This document shows positions 54,904 through 62,962 of a stretch of DNA of 64,000 bases, in pieces. The notes under the pieces are model-generated. The model had not been told where the DNA came from. It saw only the letters and a list, made by a program, of their open reading frames with translations, and did not search any database. Source of the stretch: Atlantibacter sp. RC6 (GTDB taxonomy: Bacteria; Pseudomonadota; Gammaproteobacteria; Enterobacterales; Enterobacteriaceae); contig NZ_JACHZE010000001.1 in the NCBI RefSeq assembly GCF_014193285.1, positions 310,001-374,000 of the forward strand. Direction: 5' to 3'. Made by a program: the position numbers and the translations under genes. Every line of letters starts with the position of its first letter. Within the stretch, counting starts at the first letter, position 1.

Positions 54904-55015
54904 ATCTCTCACCTCCGGACAAATGGTCGGGGTGCTGGGTGTAGGAGGTTCAGGCCACGGACACGATGTGACAGATAGATGAGGGTATGATTGTCCGGGC
55001 CTGAAAATAAAAACC

Positions 55016-55095
55016 CCGGCATTAGCCAGGGTAATTGGTGTTCTGCTTCGAGTTGCTTTGATGAGCCGAATGAGGGAGTTATTCGGCTCATGTTT
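55016..55095 (-). terminator. Late-leader terminators (tR' region)
   Basis: An 11-base inverted repeat ATGAGCCGAAT / ATTCGGCTCAT with a nine-base loop lies at 55061-55091. A second hairpin around CCCTGGC / GCCGGGG followed by TTTTTATTTT (minus strand) lies at about 55009-55030. They lie between the late promoter and the holin, where Q-dependent antitermination must act. Confidence 0.7.
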
Positions 55096-55163
55096 TGATG
55101 CGAATAAGGCAATAAAAAGCCACCGTGGCAACTTAAGAGTCACTGACGGCAGCTTACCCTGTA

Positions 55164-55193
55164 AGTATGGCTAAATGGATAATTGGCTGTCAA
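55164..55193 (-). promoter_or_regulatory. Candidate late promoter pR'
   Basis: TTGACA (55193-55188) and CATACT (55169-55164) are spaced by 18 bases on the minus strand. They overlap the end of the Q gene and lead into a leader with two hairpins before the holin. The layout matches lambda pR'. Confidence 0.65.
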
Positions 55194-55689
55194 GCACTTT
55201 AGGAGCAATATGCTTGACTTTACCAACACGTTTGCGACTTTTGAAAGCAACTTGCATTGGTTGGTATAAAACGAAAAGGGACGCATTGAGGATTTCGTCA
55301 ATTTCGTTCCGGCACGTGGCTAAAGATGGCTTCCTCCACCCTTCCCCGCTTCTTCCGCACATCTTGCGTGGCTTTGCAGTCGAATGATAGTACGATGCAA
55401 TTGCTCTCTTGGATGAGCCGTGAGAGTAGTAACTGAGCAGAATACCGAAGGCCTTTGTGTCGATGCGCATAACGGAATCTACGACCTGAGAAATCAACAT
55501 TCCGTCATCGTCATTGCACATTGGCCGCGTCATTACCCTGGACGGCTCAACCTTCTCCATGAACTGAGCTATAACGCTGCTCATGCGCTTTTCAAGTCTG
55601 CCTGAGTAAACCCATGCCCCCCATAATTCAAGCCAGCCGTTGAGCCACTCATGCTGTTCTTTATTTAGGTTTAGCTCTCTCGTCCTCAC
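55171..55689 (-). CDS. Late antiterminator Q
   Basis: 172 aa of the phage_antitermQ type. The N-terminal ELWGAWVYSGRLEKRMS and the following SRVMTRPMCNDDDGMLISQV match the family signature. A helix-turn-helix region (SSKRAIASYYH) and a long basic C-terminus follow. It would load on RNA polymerase paused near the late promoter, which lies at its own 3' end, and switch on the lysis, head and tail genes. Confidence 0.88.
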   Translation of the reverse strand: MRTRELNLNKEQHEWLNGWLELWGAWVYSGRLEKRMSSVIAQFMEKVEPSRVMTRPMCNDDDGMLISQVVDSVMRIDTKAFGILLSYYSHGSSKRAIASYYHSTAKPRKMCGRSGEGWRKPSLATCRNEIDEILNASLFVLYQPMQVAFKSRKRVGKVKHIAPKVLDSQLSI

Positions 55690-55868
55690 GCTGCATCCTC
55701 CGGGCCGTTCGTTTTGTTAATCCCCAGCCTGTTGATTAGTTCCCGCCTCGCCTCTTCCAGTCTTAGTCTTGCGTCCTCGTTAAACTGCAAAGCTGCTTCG
55801 ATGGTCTTCAGCATCTCCCGGTCTTTGTGGTGCTGCTGTGCTGACTGGAGATTAATTACATCTGGCAT
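55686..55868 (-). CDS. Small nin-region protein before Q
   Basis: 60-aa helical, charged protein ([20 protein letters not shown]). It overlaps Q as ATGA and the phosphatase gene by 13 bases. Not recognised; probably a coiled-coil dimer. Confidence 0.65.
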   Translation of the reverse strand: MPDVINLQSAQQHHKDREMLKTIEAALQFNEDARLRLEEARRELINRLGINKTNGPEDAA

Positions 55869-56530
55869 GATTTATCCCCCTGCACCTGGACGATTGTCAG
55901 GTTTCCGCAGAACACGGCACCGGTATCGATATAGAGTTGATTGGCGTATTTATAAGGCTTGCGGGCTGGCGTGTGACCGAAAATGAACAGGTCGGCGCCG
56001 GATATTTCACGCGTAATCCCATCCATAGAATTGCTGATTCTTTCCCTGTTCCAGATAACCATCTCAGTATCGATTTGTTTTCCGAACTGGTATTCATCAG
56101 ACGGATAATCAGCGTGACAAACCACGACTGTTTTACCGTTGGTGGATAGCTCGATAATCAGCGGCAATTCTGCGGCTTTATGGACCAGCGCTTTCGCCAG
56201 CACTTCTTTTTCATAGTCGAGATTGAAAAACCATCCGCCCCCATTACAGAGCCAGTGATTTATGTTCCCGTATTCACTAAGTCCATCAATCATCATCTGT
56301 TCATGGTTTCCACGTACCGCCCTGAACCATGGCTGAGTAATCAGGTCGAGGCATTCAACATTTTCCGCCCCACGGTCTACCAGGTCGCCCACTGAAATAA
56401 TAAGGTCTTGCGCCGGATCGAACTGCAAAGAGTCGAGTTGGCCCATCAGATTTGAGTAGCAGCCATGCAGATCGCCAATCACCCATATATTTCGGTAATT
56501 GCTTCCGTCTATTCGTTCGTAAATGTTCAT
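55856..56530 (-). CDS. ninI: Serine/threonine protein phosphatase (lambda orf221/NinI type)
   Basis: 224 aa, very close to lambda protein phosphatase. The metal motifs are GDLHGCY (D20, H22), GDLVDRG and GNHEQMM, with later ligands in VCHADYP and FGHTPA. A Mn2+-dependent phosphatase acting on phosphoserine, -threonine and -tyrosine. The physiological target in lysogens is not settled. Part of the nin operon, with ATGA overlap upstream. Confidence 0.94.
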   Translation of the reverse strand: MNIYERIDGSNYRNIWVIGDLHGCYSNLMGQLDSLQFDPAQDLIISVGDLVDRGAENVECLDLITQPWFRAVRGNHEQMMIDGLSEYGNINHWLCNGGGWFFNLDYEKEVLAKALVHKAAELPLIIELSTNGKTVVVCHADYPSDEYQFGKQIDTEMVIWNRERISNSMDGITREISGADLFIFGHTPARKPYKYANQLYIDTGAVFCGNLTIVQVQGDKSCQM

Positions 56531-56769
56531 GCTGCCTCCCGAATTAACTGGTCATCGGTCAGATACAGACCGCCAAAGCTGTAGCGGATGCCTTCACGGA
56601 TATTTTCCAGCGTCGCGTATGGGAAGAAGTCGAGATAAAACTCAGCAGCCCGGTCAGCCTGATTTAGAAGCTCCGAGTAGTGATTTACTCGCATAAAGAA
56701 AAGCACATCCTGAAATATTGCTGCTGTTTCGCATGGGTAATGGATTTTCTTGACGTATTCTCTGGTCAT
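56527..56769 (-). CDS. Nin-region protein of unknown function
   Basis: 80 aa, mostly helical, with aromatic-rich segments ([33 protein letters not shown]). Both ends overlap neighbours as ATGA, so it is part of a coupled series. Not recognised. Confidence 0.65.
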   Translation of the reverse strand: MTREYVKKIHYPCETAAIFQDVLFFMRVNHYSELLNQADRAAEFYLDFFPYATLENIREGIRYSFGGLYLTDDQLIREAA

Positions 56770-57239
56770 GCGGCCTCCCCTAAACGGATTGTTATCCCAT
56801 CCTGATACCAGTCAGGCAGTGTGAACTCGATGCGCCCCATAACACCCTGCCGCCTGAGCTCCTCAATGCGCTTCAGTTCGCTTTTCATGTGCTGGTAAAG
56901 CTCATCCATCTGCCACGGCTTTAAACGCACAGGAACGCATGCCAGATGCGCTACGCGGTCGATTGTCATTTCGCCGTAGGTTAGCTGGGCGTGAGAGGTG
57001 AATTCGTACGGGTCTTCTTCGAGCTTTCTGTGGCAACCGATGCAGTGAGCAAAGGCGTTATAGGGGTGGTATCGGGTTGCTTTGTGTCTTCGGGATTTGA
57101 AGTGGGAACAGTGTAGTCGTTGTCGTTCTGATGGGTCTGTGGAGTCAAATATTTTACCGCAGTAGTCGCATTGCCATCCCGTTCGCTCTCTGACGAGCCG
57201 GGAGAATATGTCATCAAACTTGTCCCGTTTTAGTGCCAT
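56766..57239 (-). CDS. NinG-type zinc-finger/HNH protein
   Basis: 157 aa. A zinc ribbon/HNH core is visible: CDYCGKIF, then HCSHFKSRRH, then AFAHCIGCHRKLEED. It resembles the nuclease core of NinG (lambda Rap), a junction-resolving recombination protein, but is shorter and lacks the long N-terminal extension. GGAGGAG precedes the start. Placed where NinG is expected in the nin region. Confidence 0.72.
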   Translation of the reverse strand: MALKRDKFDDIFSRLVRERTGWQCDYCGKIFDSTDPSERQRLHCSHFKSRRHKATRYHPYNAFAHCIGCHRKLEEDPYEFTSHAQLTYGEMTIDRVAHLACVPVRLKPWQMDELYQHMKSELKRIEELRRQGVMGRIEFTLPDWYQDGITIRLGEAA

Positions 57240-57432
57240 GACTCCTCCAGTACTTATTCATAATATGATTAGGTACTCGCAGACTGATGCGATTGCGATG
57301 ACCCCAGTTGTAAACGTTCTTTTCCTTACGACCTATCTGTTCAGCCATTACGCCAGCCGGTACTTTGCCAGCCACGCGTCTGATGTATGCCTTCTCTTCG
57401 TCGGTAAAGTGTTTATGGAATTTGCTAACCAT
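57214..57432 (-). CDS. Small helix-turn-helix protein (NinH position)
   Basis: 72 aa from MVSKFHKHFTDEEKAYIR. A DNA-binding pattern is seen in VPAGVMAEQIGRKEKNVYNW followed by basic residues. The start at 57432 follows GAGGA by 8 bases. It overlaps both neighbours. It may be a NinH counterpart, but the sequence match to P22 NinH is not evident. Confidence 0.65.
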   Translation of the reverse strand: MVSKFHKHFTDEEKAYIRRVAGKVPAGVMAEQIGRKEKNVYNWGHRNRISLRVPNHIMNKYWRSHGTKTGQV

Positions 57433-57604
57433 CTTCCTCGTCCTCATCAAACATGGTGGTGTTGGGGTCCGGATAAAGGTTTATGGCGCACTGGTCGCAA
57501 ACATAGGTTTCAACCATCGCGAGCTTCGTTCCGCAATGCAGGCAGTATCCGGCGCGACAATTACTTTCGGCCTGGTACTGGCGGATGGATTCAGGAGAAA
57601 GCAT
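57425..57604 (-). CDS. Zinc-ribbon mini-protein (59 aa)
   Basis: 59 aa (MLSPESIRQYQAESN ... MFDEDEEDG). Two CxxC knuckles, CLHC and CDQC, about 16 residues apart make a single zinc ribbon. The tail is strongly acidic. The start overlaps the DUF3310 gene stop, and its own stop overlaps the next gene by 8 bases. This gene is easily missed because of its size. Confidence 0.75.
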   Translation of the reverse strand: MLSPESIRQYQAESNCRAGYCLHCGTKLAMVETYVCDQCAINLYPDPNTTMFDEDEEDG

Positions 57605-57824
57605 TTTTGGCCTCCAGTTCCAGAACTAATCGCTCCAGATACCAGCGGGCTTTTTTCACATCTTCCAGCCCATTCTTTTTCTCGTAGCGCCAAAGATATT
57701 TGATCACGTTAGCGACACACACGGACTGAATACCATGCTTGTTAATGGTGGCGGCAGATATGGCGTCTATGCACTCAATGCCAGCCTGTGTGTAATGATC
57801 GGGATGATTTACATTGTCAGTCAT
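57591..57824 (-). CDS. DUF3310 family protein
   Basis: 77 aa from MTDNVNHPDHYTQAGIECID, the diagnostic N-terminus of DUF3310. Helical segments follow (VANVIKYLWRYEKKNGLEDV). This family is common in phages and related to nucleotide-metabolism or nucleoside-pyrophosphohydrolase-like helical proteins; the function is unproven. Confidence 0.85.
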   Translation of the reverse strand: MTDNVNHPDHYTQAGIECIDAISAATINKHGIQSVCVANVIKYLWRYEKKNGLEDVKKARWYLERLVLELEAKNAFS

Positions 57825-57993
57825 GTCTTTTCCTCGCACGCATACGGTCCCATTTCACCTGGGTGAGATGAGCGGTATACGGGAATGATTTAATGTCGGA
57901 TGGGTTTGGTTCTGGCTTGCGTTTAGTGCGGGTGGTGACGCGGAAAATCATATTGTCTATCGCGATTTGGGTAACGCTTCGTCGTCGTGTCAT
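57817..57993 (-). CDS. ninE: NinE
   Basis: 58 aa from MTRRRSVTQIAIDNMIF, close in length and pattern to lambda NinE (basic N-terminus, KRKPEPNPSDIKSFPYTAHL). Function unknown. ATGA overlap with the methylase gene. Confidence 0.85.
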   Translation of the reverse strand: MTRRRSVTQIAIDNMIFRVTTRTKRKPEPNPSDIKSFPYTAHLTQVKWDRMRARKRHD

Positions 57994-58550
57994 GCCGCCG
58001 CCTTTGTTATCCGGTTGATGATCCGCCTGCCAAATTCCATCAACTTTCCTTTTTCGACTGTTGTGAGTCTGCATTCTCCGGAGCGGAGATAAGGGTGCCA
58101 GATAACCAGCATTGAGCCCTTGTTATTTCCGTTTACCGCTTTGCCTGTAGTCGCGTTCAGAAATGACAGCCGGCCGCCAGTGATAAAACGCACTTCATGG
58201 GCTGTGCTTATTGCTTCCCTGAACCATGCGACGGACGTATCTGCCGGGAGTAGCATTACGCATCCGGTGAAGTGATCCGCGTTTTCCTGCGCAGCCTTTT
58301 TCACGAATGGCATAGGTTTGCTGTACGGCGGATTAAGCCAGGCGTATCCGGGAATATCCGGCATCACTTCATTCCACGGCGTTTTGAGCGTGTCCTGATA
58401 TTCGGTGATGAAGTGGTTGCACAGACTGTTATCAGCGCTTGCAGCGGCATCCAGCACAAAGCAGAACTCAGCGTTCAGTGCGTGGAATATTTCAGGCGGG
58501 GTGCGCCATCTGTCTTTGTCTTCTGGCGGGGTATTTGATTTGTCGGTCAT
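57990..58550 (-). CDS. Phage N6-adenine DNA methyltransferase (Dam type)
   Basis: 186 aa from MTDKSNTPPEDKDRWRTPPE. The catalytic NPPY motif is in YAWLNPPYSKPMP, and the N-terminal DRWRTPPEIFHALNAEF is the hallmark of the phage Dam family (PF05869). It may protect phage DNA from restriction or affect host GATC-dependent processes. It sits within the nin operon. Confidence 0.92.
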   Translation of the reverse strand: MTDKSNTPPEDKDRWRTPPEIFHALNAEFCFVLDAAASADNSLCNHFITEYQDTLKTPWNEVMPDIPGYAWLNPPYSKPMPFVKKAAQENADHFTGCVMLLPADTSVAWFREAISTAHEVRFITGGRLSFLNATTGKAVNGNNKGSMLVIWHPYLRSGECRLTTVEKGKLMEFGRRIINRITKAAA

Positions 58551-58996
58551 GCTGCTTTTCCTGTTCGTTGGGCCCATTCGTATTCCCGGCGAGAATCATC
58601 ACTCCACCTGACGTTTCGCTCAGCGCCGAACCAGAACATGATTTCGATTAACTCCGTCATGCTGGCCTTGCGCATTTTGCTGGTACGAACGCCGAGCAGC
58701 ACAACGCCGCCGTCAATGCCGGGTACGATTCTCTGCTCAAGCTTCTTCGTCTTCAGCCATAGCGCGGTGAAAATGTCTTTCCAGTCTTCAGGCGCTAATC
58801 GCTGTCCATGCCAGAGAACCTGACGCGAGACGTCCTGAAGCATCGGCCAGAGACGGTCGTTCTGCGCTTTGGTGCGCTTGGGCTCTTTAACGTGGATTTC
58901 GTGAGGTGACTTATCGTCGAGTGGTAATGAGAGAATTGTGTCTATGGCGTTATTTCTGATTGCTTCGCTTCGAAGCAGGTATGTTTGCTTTGTCAT
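58547..58996 (-). CDS. ninB: NinB recombination mediator
   Basis: 149 aa, close to lambda NinB (Orf): KEPKRTKAQNDRLWPMLQDV, GVRTSKMRKASMTELIEIMF. It is a ssDNA-binding mediator that helps phage recombination in the absence of RecFOR. ATGA overlap with dam. Confidence 0.93.
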   Translation of the reverse strand: MTKQTYLLRSEAIRNNAIDTILSLPLDDKSPHEIHVKEPKRTKAQNDRLWPMLQDVSRQVLWHGQRLAPEDWKDIFTALWLKTKKLEQRIVPGIDGGVVLLGVRTSKMRKASMTELIEIMFWFGAERNVRWSDDSRREYEWAQRTGKAA

Positions 58997-59162
58997 GATG
59001 TCCTCTAATGATTCTCACCATGTCACGGTAAATTATTGGATATGACCTGCATGAGGCGAAGTTTGTCTTAAGTAGATTCCCCATAACTGGCTGCTCTTTG
59101 AAATTTTTGGTCCATTTACTGAATAACCATCGTCGCCACAAAAACCATTTCACTATTGGCAT
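58950..59162 (-). CDS. Possible small basic protein upstream of ninB
   Basis: 70 aa (MPIVKWFLWRRWLFSKWTKN ... SKRSNQK). AAGGGG lies six bases before the ATG. It is tryptophan- and arginine-rich and overlaps ninB by 47 bases, a longer overlap than its neighbours show. Its existence is uncertain. Confidence 0.4.
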   Translation of the reverse strand: MPIVKWFLWRRWLFSKWTKNFKEQPVMGNLLKTNFASCRSYPIIYRDMVRIIRGHHDKANIPASKRSNQK

Positions 59163-59164
59163 GC

Positions 59165-59434
59165 TCACCCCTTCGCTTTGATTCCAGCGGCGCGGATGGC
59201 GTTAGCGCTATCGTATACGCCGGAGTTGTAGGCTGACTTTTCAGCCTGCGCCCTGGTTGTATCCTGATTTGTGTAGTCGTGGTATTTCGGCAATTCAATC
59301 TCGATAGCTGCGCGGCTTGCCTGCCATGACGCCCACTGATTTGTGAAAAGCATTGAGCGCTCTACCGGTGGCATTGATATCTGGTCGTAGCGTGAATGAA
59401 ACCACGCCTCAAACTGTTTCCGTGACTCTTCCAT
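59165..59434 (-). CDS. Early-region phage protein of unknown function
   Basis: 89 aa from MEESRKQFEAWFHSRYD. The motif FTNQWASWQASRAAIEIELP is a pattern often seen in enterobacterial phage early proteins of unknown role. The chosen start follows GAGGGGAAT. Confidence 0.7.
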   Translation of the reverse strand: MEESRKQFEAWFHSRYDQISMPPVERSMLFTNQWASWQASRAAIEIELPKYHDYTNQDTTRAQAEKSAYNSGVYDSANAIRAAGIKAKG

Positions 59435-59464
59435 ATTCCCCTCCACATGCCAGCAGACTGGCTG

Positions 59465-59620
59465 CTAAATAACGTCACCGCCATCAACCCAATGCTGCAG
59501 GACTTGAATTAACTGACGCGCTTGCTGTTCATCAATACCTAGTTCATCGCTGAGATAGAAAAATTCGTTGTCAGCGGTTACCTCTAATTCCCAGCATTTT
59601 TCGCTTTCGTCGATTATCAC
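59465..59620 (-). CDS. GTG-start 51-aa early protein
   Basis: 51 aa (MIIDESEKCWELEVTADNEF ... VLQHWVDGGDVI), acidic and helical. The GTG at 59620 overlaps the ninX stop as GTGA and has GGAGGT six bases upstream, so it should be coupled to ninX. Not recognised. Confidence 0.65.
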   Translation of the reverse strand: MIIDESEKCWELEVTADNEFFYLSDELGIDEQQARQLIQVLQHWVDGGDVI

Positions 59621-59979
59621 TCTCCCACCTCCATCAGCTCATCGGGAATGTCTACCTCATCGCCAAGCTTTGAGGCGACTATTAAGCGACATGCGGCTTC
59701 CTGATGCGTCAGACCGTAGCAATAGTGAGGGTCATGCAGATACGAATGGGCTTCCAGAGTTGCGTCTGATACCCATTTGAACTCAATCCCTTCTGCTTCA
59801 ATCAGGTTGCCGCACTGGCTCCAGTCGGTAGATGGACTAAATGTTTTCAGTCCTGATCCGTTGTAGTAACTACACCCGTATCCACCTCGAACGCGTAAAT
59901 CTCCGCCTGTCATTTCAAGAGCTAATGCCACTGCAACGTCAAGTTGCACACCGCTAAGCTCTGATGTTTTTACTTTCAC
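59617..59979 (-). CDS. ninX: NinX (DUF2591)
   Basis: 120 aa starting MKVKTSELSGVQLDVAVALA, the typical DUF2591/NinX beginning, with FSPSTDWSQCGNLIEAEGIE in the middle. A widespread early-operon protein of lambdoid phages with unknown function. ATGA overlap with the upstream gene. Confidence 0.88.
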   Translation of the reverse strand: MKVKTSELSGVQLDVAVALALEMTGGDLRVRGGYGCSYYNGSGLKTFSPSTDWSQCGNLIEAEGIEFKWVSDATLEAHSYLHDPHYCYGLTHQEAACRLIVASKLGDEVDIPDELMEVGE

Positions 59980-60179
59980 GATTTATCCCCTTCCTTAGGC
60001 TCCACCTTTACCGACCAGTTACCGTTTTTCTTTCTCTCGATGAGTGCTGAACGGCCTGAATTTGTTACAACAAACGACTGGCTGGGACTCCTATCATTGC
60101 CGATGTACATGTCGGCCCACTCGGTGGCCAACTTCATTCCCTGCTCGTCATTATCAGGAACGTTAATCGTTATCCGCAT
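59976..60179 (-). CDS. Early phage protein of unknown function
   Basis: 67 aa from MRITINVPDNDEQGMKLATE. Mixed alpha/beta, with a basic C-terminal half (ALIERKKNGNWSVKVEPK). Overlaps ninX by 4 bases. Not recognised. Confidence 0.65.
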   Translation of the reverse strand: MRITINVPDNDEQGMKLATEWADMYIGNDRSPSQSFVVTNSGRSALIERKKNGNWSVKVEPKEGDKS

Positions 60180-60222
60180 ATCTCTATCCTCAAATAAAAA
60201 GGCCACTGTGTAAGTGGCCCTG

Positions 60223-60477
60223 TTAACAGGTGGCTTCTTTCAGCCTTTCATTGAAATCCTCTGCGCTTATTCCAGGCTGAATGCAGTTAGCAAAAACTAT
60301 CTCGCCGTCCAAAGTTCTAACCCAGCGCCAGTCAGCAAAAATCACATCGGAAACGTTAGCGCTCATCGCTTTGCTGGGTGAGATATCGTCTGGAAACCGG
60401 TAATAATTTCGAAGAAGCCATTCCATTGCATCTTCTCGTAGTATTGCGTCTTTGTAGTCCATGACGAACATGCCCAT
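60223..60477 (-). CDS. Early phage protein behind the helicase gene
   Basis: 84 aa (MGMFVMDYKDAILREDAMEW ... FNERLKEATC). The start shares a base with the helicase stop (TGATG) and uses a GGAGG inside the helicase end. The middle is aromatic-rich (VIFADWRWVRTLDG). Not recognised. Confidence 0.65.
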   Translation of the reverse strand: MGMFVMDYKDAILREDAMEWLLRNYYRFPDDISPSKAMSANVSDVIFADWRWVRTLDGEIVFANCIQPGISAEDFNERLKEATC

Positions 60478-61883
60478 CAAAAACCTCCTTTGCGGTTTCG
60501 TGGTTTTTCTTCCAGCTCGCGTCGCTTGTTTTCCGCGGCTACCTGGTCGGTGTCGTAGATTGATCCATTGCGCTGTTCGCAATAGACCACACCAGAATTG
60601 CCATGGCGATTAAGGCGAAGCAAAAGCTCTGTATCACTTTGGTTGGCGTTTTCGTCATAAGCCCCTTCCCTGTAAATCCCAAGCCAGTAGTCGCAGTCCT
60701 GTTCAATCTGTCCGGTATCACGCGAGTCACTTGGCAGTGGGCGTTTGTTTGTCCGTTTCTCCAGATCACGGTTCAGTTGCGTGAGTAACACAACAACGCA
60801 ATCCAGTTCCTTGGCGAGGCTCTTTAAACCTTTCGTGATCATCCCGTAAGCAAGATCGTTACGGTCGGCTTTTTCAGCCGTCATAAGCGTCAGGTAATCA
60901 ACCAGCACCATGCCAACCTTCCCTTTTTCGCGCTTAATTCTGCGGGACTCAGAGAAGATGTGAGACAGAGAGGCGCCGGGGGTATCGTCAATGAACAGGT
61001 TTCCACTTTCTGCCATTTGCATAGCCCTGGCGTTTGCGTGTGAAAACTCAGACTGATTATCAGCACCGCGGTAGAAAATATCGGTGTTACAGCCAGATAA
61101 TTGCCCAACCATACGTTCGAGGATCTGCTTATCAGGCATTTCAAGACTGAAAAGAACAGCCGGGAGGTCTTCACTGATGGCACAGTTGATAGCCAGCTGA
61201 CTGTATAGCGTCGTTTTACCCATTTTGGGACGGGCACCGATTACCAGTAGCGAGCCACGCACCAGTCCTTTTGGCTGTAGCATTTCATCCAGTGAGGCAA
61301 TCCCTGTTGATAAACCCCTTGCACGTTGCCGTGGATCGAATCTCCCTTCCAGTTCTGTTACCCAATCCTCCATCACTTCCATGAACGGTCGGGCACCGCG
61401 GCGTATTCCTGTTCTTCCATGCTCAGCCATATGCGTAAAAATCGCCTGGATGGCTTCATATTTCTGTGCGGCCGTCATTCCATTGCGGGCATAAAACAGC
61501 TCTGTTGCCTCGGTCATCCGCTGAATTCCGTAGCGCTCCATGGCTGCTTCGCGTACAGAAATGGCATAGGCGACTGAGTTAGCTGCGCTGGGCATCACCT
61601 TGGTTAGTTCAGAAAGATATGCAAAGCCGCCAACCTGAGACGCCAGGCCTTTGCTTTCCAGTGCGTCGTAAAGCGTCAGCCCATCCACAGGCTTGTTCTC
61701 CCTGTACATCTGCCGCATTTCTTCGAAAATTACCTGGTGGGCGCGGCTGTAGAATGACTCCGGCTTCAGGATGGAAAGAACTTTCTGGACCCGCTCGCTG
61801 CTGTCGTCGTCAATCAGGAGGCTGCCAAGAACGCTTTGCTCTGCTTCAAGGTTATGCGGTGGGGTAAAAATACTATCGGTCAT
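60477..61883 (-). CDS. Replicative DNA helicase (DnaB family, P22 gp12-type)
   Basis: 468 aa from [20 protein letters not shown]. An N-terminal DnaB domain precedes the RecA-like C-terminal domain with Walker A GARPKMGKTT, LFSLEMPDKQILERM, Walker B VGMVLVDYLTLM and the arginine-finger region near LNRHGNSG. It replaces the lambda P loader: the phage brings its own hexameric helicase, as P22 does. Overlaps the initiator gene by 11 bases. Confidence 0.94.
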   Translation of the reverse strand: MTDSIFTPPHNLEAEQSVLGSLLIDDDSSERVQKVLSILKPESFYSRAHQVIFEEMRQMYRENKPVDGLTLYDALESKGLASQVGGFAYLSELTKVMPSAANSVAYAISVREAAMERYGIQRMTEATELFYARNGMTAAQKYEAIQAIFTHMAEHGRTGIRRGARPFMEVMEDWVTELEGRFDPRQRARGLSTGIASLDEMLQPKGLVRGSLLVIGARPKMGKTTLYSQLAINCAISEDLPAVLFSLEMPDKQILERMVGQLSGCNTDIFYRGADNQSEFSHANARAMQMAESGNLFIDDTPGASLSHIFSESRRIKREKGKVGMVLVDYLTLMTAEKADRNDLAYGMITKGLKSLAKELDCVVVLLTQLNRDLEKRTNKRPLPSDSRDTGQIEQDCDYWLGIYREGAYDENANQSDTELLLRLNRHGNSGVVYCEQRNGSIYDTDQVAAENKRRELEEKPRNRKGGF

Positions 61884-62787
61884 CTTTGTCTCCTTCCCGG
61901 ACTTCGATGTAGAGCTTGGCATTCAGGAAACTGTCGAATTTCATGCGTCGCCATGTCTTACCAGTTTTCTGGTCCGGGCGGTCTTCCAGCATCCAGCGGC
62001 AGTTTTCGCTGATGTATTTCAGGTATCCACGAAACCCCTCCATGTCCAGAGGCTTTCCGTCCAGTTCGCGGGCAATCTTGTTCGCCTTTCCCCAGAAGTT
62101 GCGGATCATGTTTTTCCGGTCGTCAGTGAGAGCCCTCCATCCCCTTGCCTCTGGCAGTTCGTCTTTCAGGCATTGCCAGACTTCTTCACAGGATATTTTT
62201 GCCCGGGCTGGTTTCTGCTTTTCAGCCTCTGGATTTCCGTCGCGAGTTGCACACTCATTAGGTTTACCTAATGAGTTATTAGTTAATAAATTCTTTGTGG
62301 CACTCTGTTGGCACTCTGTTGGCACAACCTCCTCTACAGCCCTTTCCTGATGCGGGTTTGCGATGGCACTCTGTTGGAATTCTGTTGGCACAAAAAAATG
62401 CTGATATTCGTCATATTTCGTGACTGTCAGCAGGGTGAATTTTTTGTTCGCCAGCGTGGTGATCATGCCCATTTTCTCAAATTTGTTGAGCAGGTATTTA
62501 ATCCTGTCCGGTTCAATCCCTGTCTCACGCGCCAGCGTGTTCCGGCCTGTAATAGTCTGCCCACGTCCAACAGGATATTCACCAAACTCCGTAGTTACGT
62601 TAGCGGACTCATGGTTGACTCCCATGATGAGATGAACCCAGAGATGTACAGCTTCGCTATCCGTCCTGTAGAACGGTAATTCACGTATTTTACGGTGCAG
62701 GAATACCAACCCCTGCCCTGATGATTGAGGCTTCTCCATGGGCTTATGAGACCCTCTGAAATCGGATATTCGGAGAACGTTACTCAT
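61873..62787 (-). CDS. Replication initiator protein (lambda O / P22 gp18-like)
   Basis: 304 aa from [20 protein letters not shown]. An N-terminal winged-helix origin-binding region ([33 protein letters not shown]) is followed by a repetitive linker with PTEFQQSA and PTECQQSA encoded by the origin iterons. The C-terminal domain ([20 protein letters not shown]) should bind helicase. AGGTAAAGG precedes the start. The frame is open to 62874 without family similarity. Confidence 0.88.
   Translation of the reverse strand: MSNVLRISDFRGSHKPMEKPQSSGQGLVFLHRKIRELPFYRTDSEAVHLWVHLIMGVNHESANVTTEFGEYPVGRGQTITGRNTLARETGIEPDRIKYLLNKFEKMGMITTLANKKFTLLTVTKYDEYQHFFVPTEFQQSAIANPHQERAVEEVVPTECQQSATKNLLTNNSLGKPNECATRDGNPEAEKQKPARAKISCEEVWQCLKDELPEARGWRALTDDRKNMIRNFWGKANKIARELDGKPLDMEGFRGYLKYISENCRWMLEDRPDQKTGKTWRRMKFDSFLNAKLYIEVREGDKDDR
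62253..62392. other. Phage replication origin inside the initiator gene
   Basis: Two 29-base blocks at 62298-62326 and 62364-62392 each hold two tandem GGCACTCTGTT units plus a GGCAC (one unit is the variant GGAATTCTGTT). Next to them is an AT-rich stretch (62277-62297), then a perfect 10-base palindrome ACTCATTAGG-TTTA-CCTAATGAGT (62253-62276). The order iterons, AT-rich region, palindrome is that of lambda ori. Confidence 0.85.
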
Positions 62788-62926
62788 GACCTTTACCTCT
62801 GAATAATTGCTTAACCCTTTCCCACTCAGCCCGGAATCGACCAGGCTGCTTGAAACCGGACAGGTAGCGATCACGAATAATGTTTTTGTGTAATTTGTCC
62901 TGGTCAGGACTGAATGGTTTTGACAT
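62780..62926 (-). CDS. Small conserved protein before the initiator (48 aa)
   Basis: 48 aa ([20 protein letters not shown] ... [11 protein letters not shown]). GAGGTAATT precedes the ATG, and the end overlaps the initiator gene by 8 bases, so translation is coupled. I recall similar short basic proteins at this place in lambdoid phages. Function unknown. Confidence 0.75.
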   Translation of the reverse strand: MSKPFSPDQDKLHKNIIRDRYLSGFKQPGRFRAEWERVKQLFRGKGHE

Positions 62927-62962
62927 AATTACCTCAACTGATGTTGGCGAAACACAGTGTGA

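Noticed and set aside
54904..55143. 80-residue N-terminal extension of the holin
   Set aside because: The stretch spans the late leader with terminator hairpins, and the ribosome site and membrane pattern place the start at 54903.
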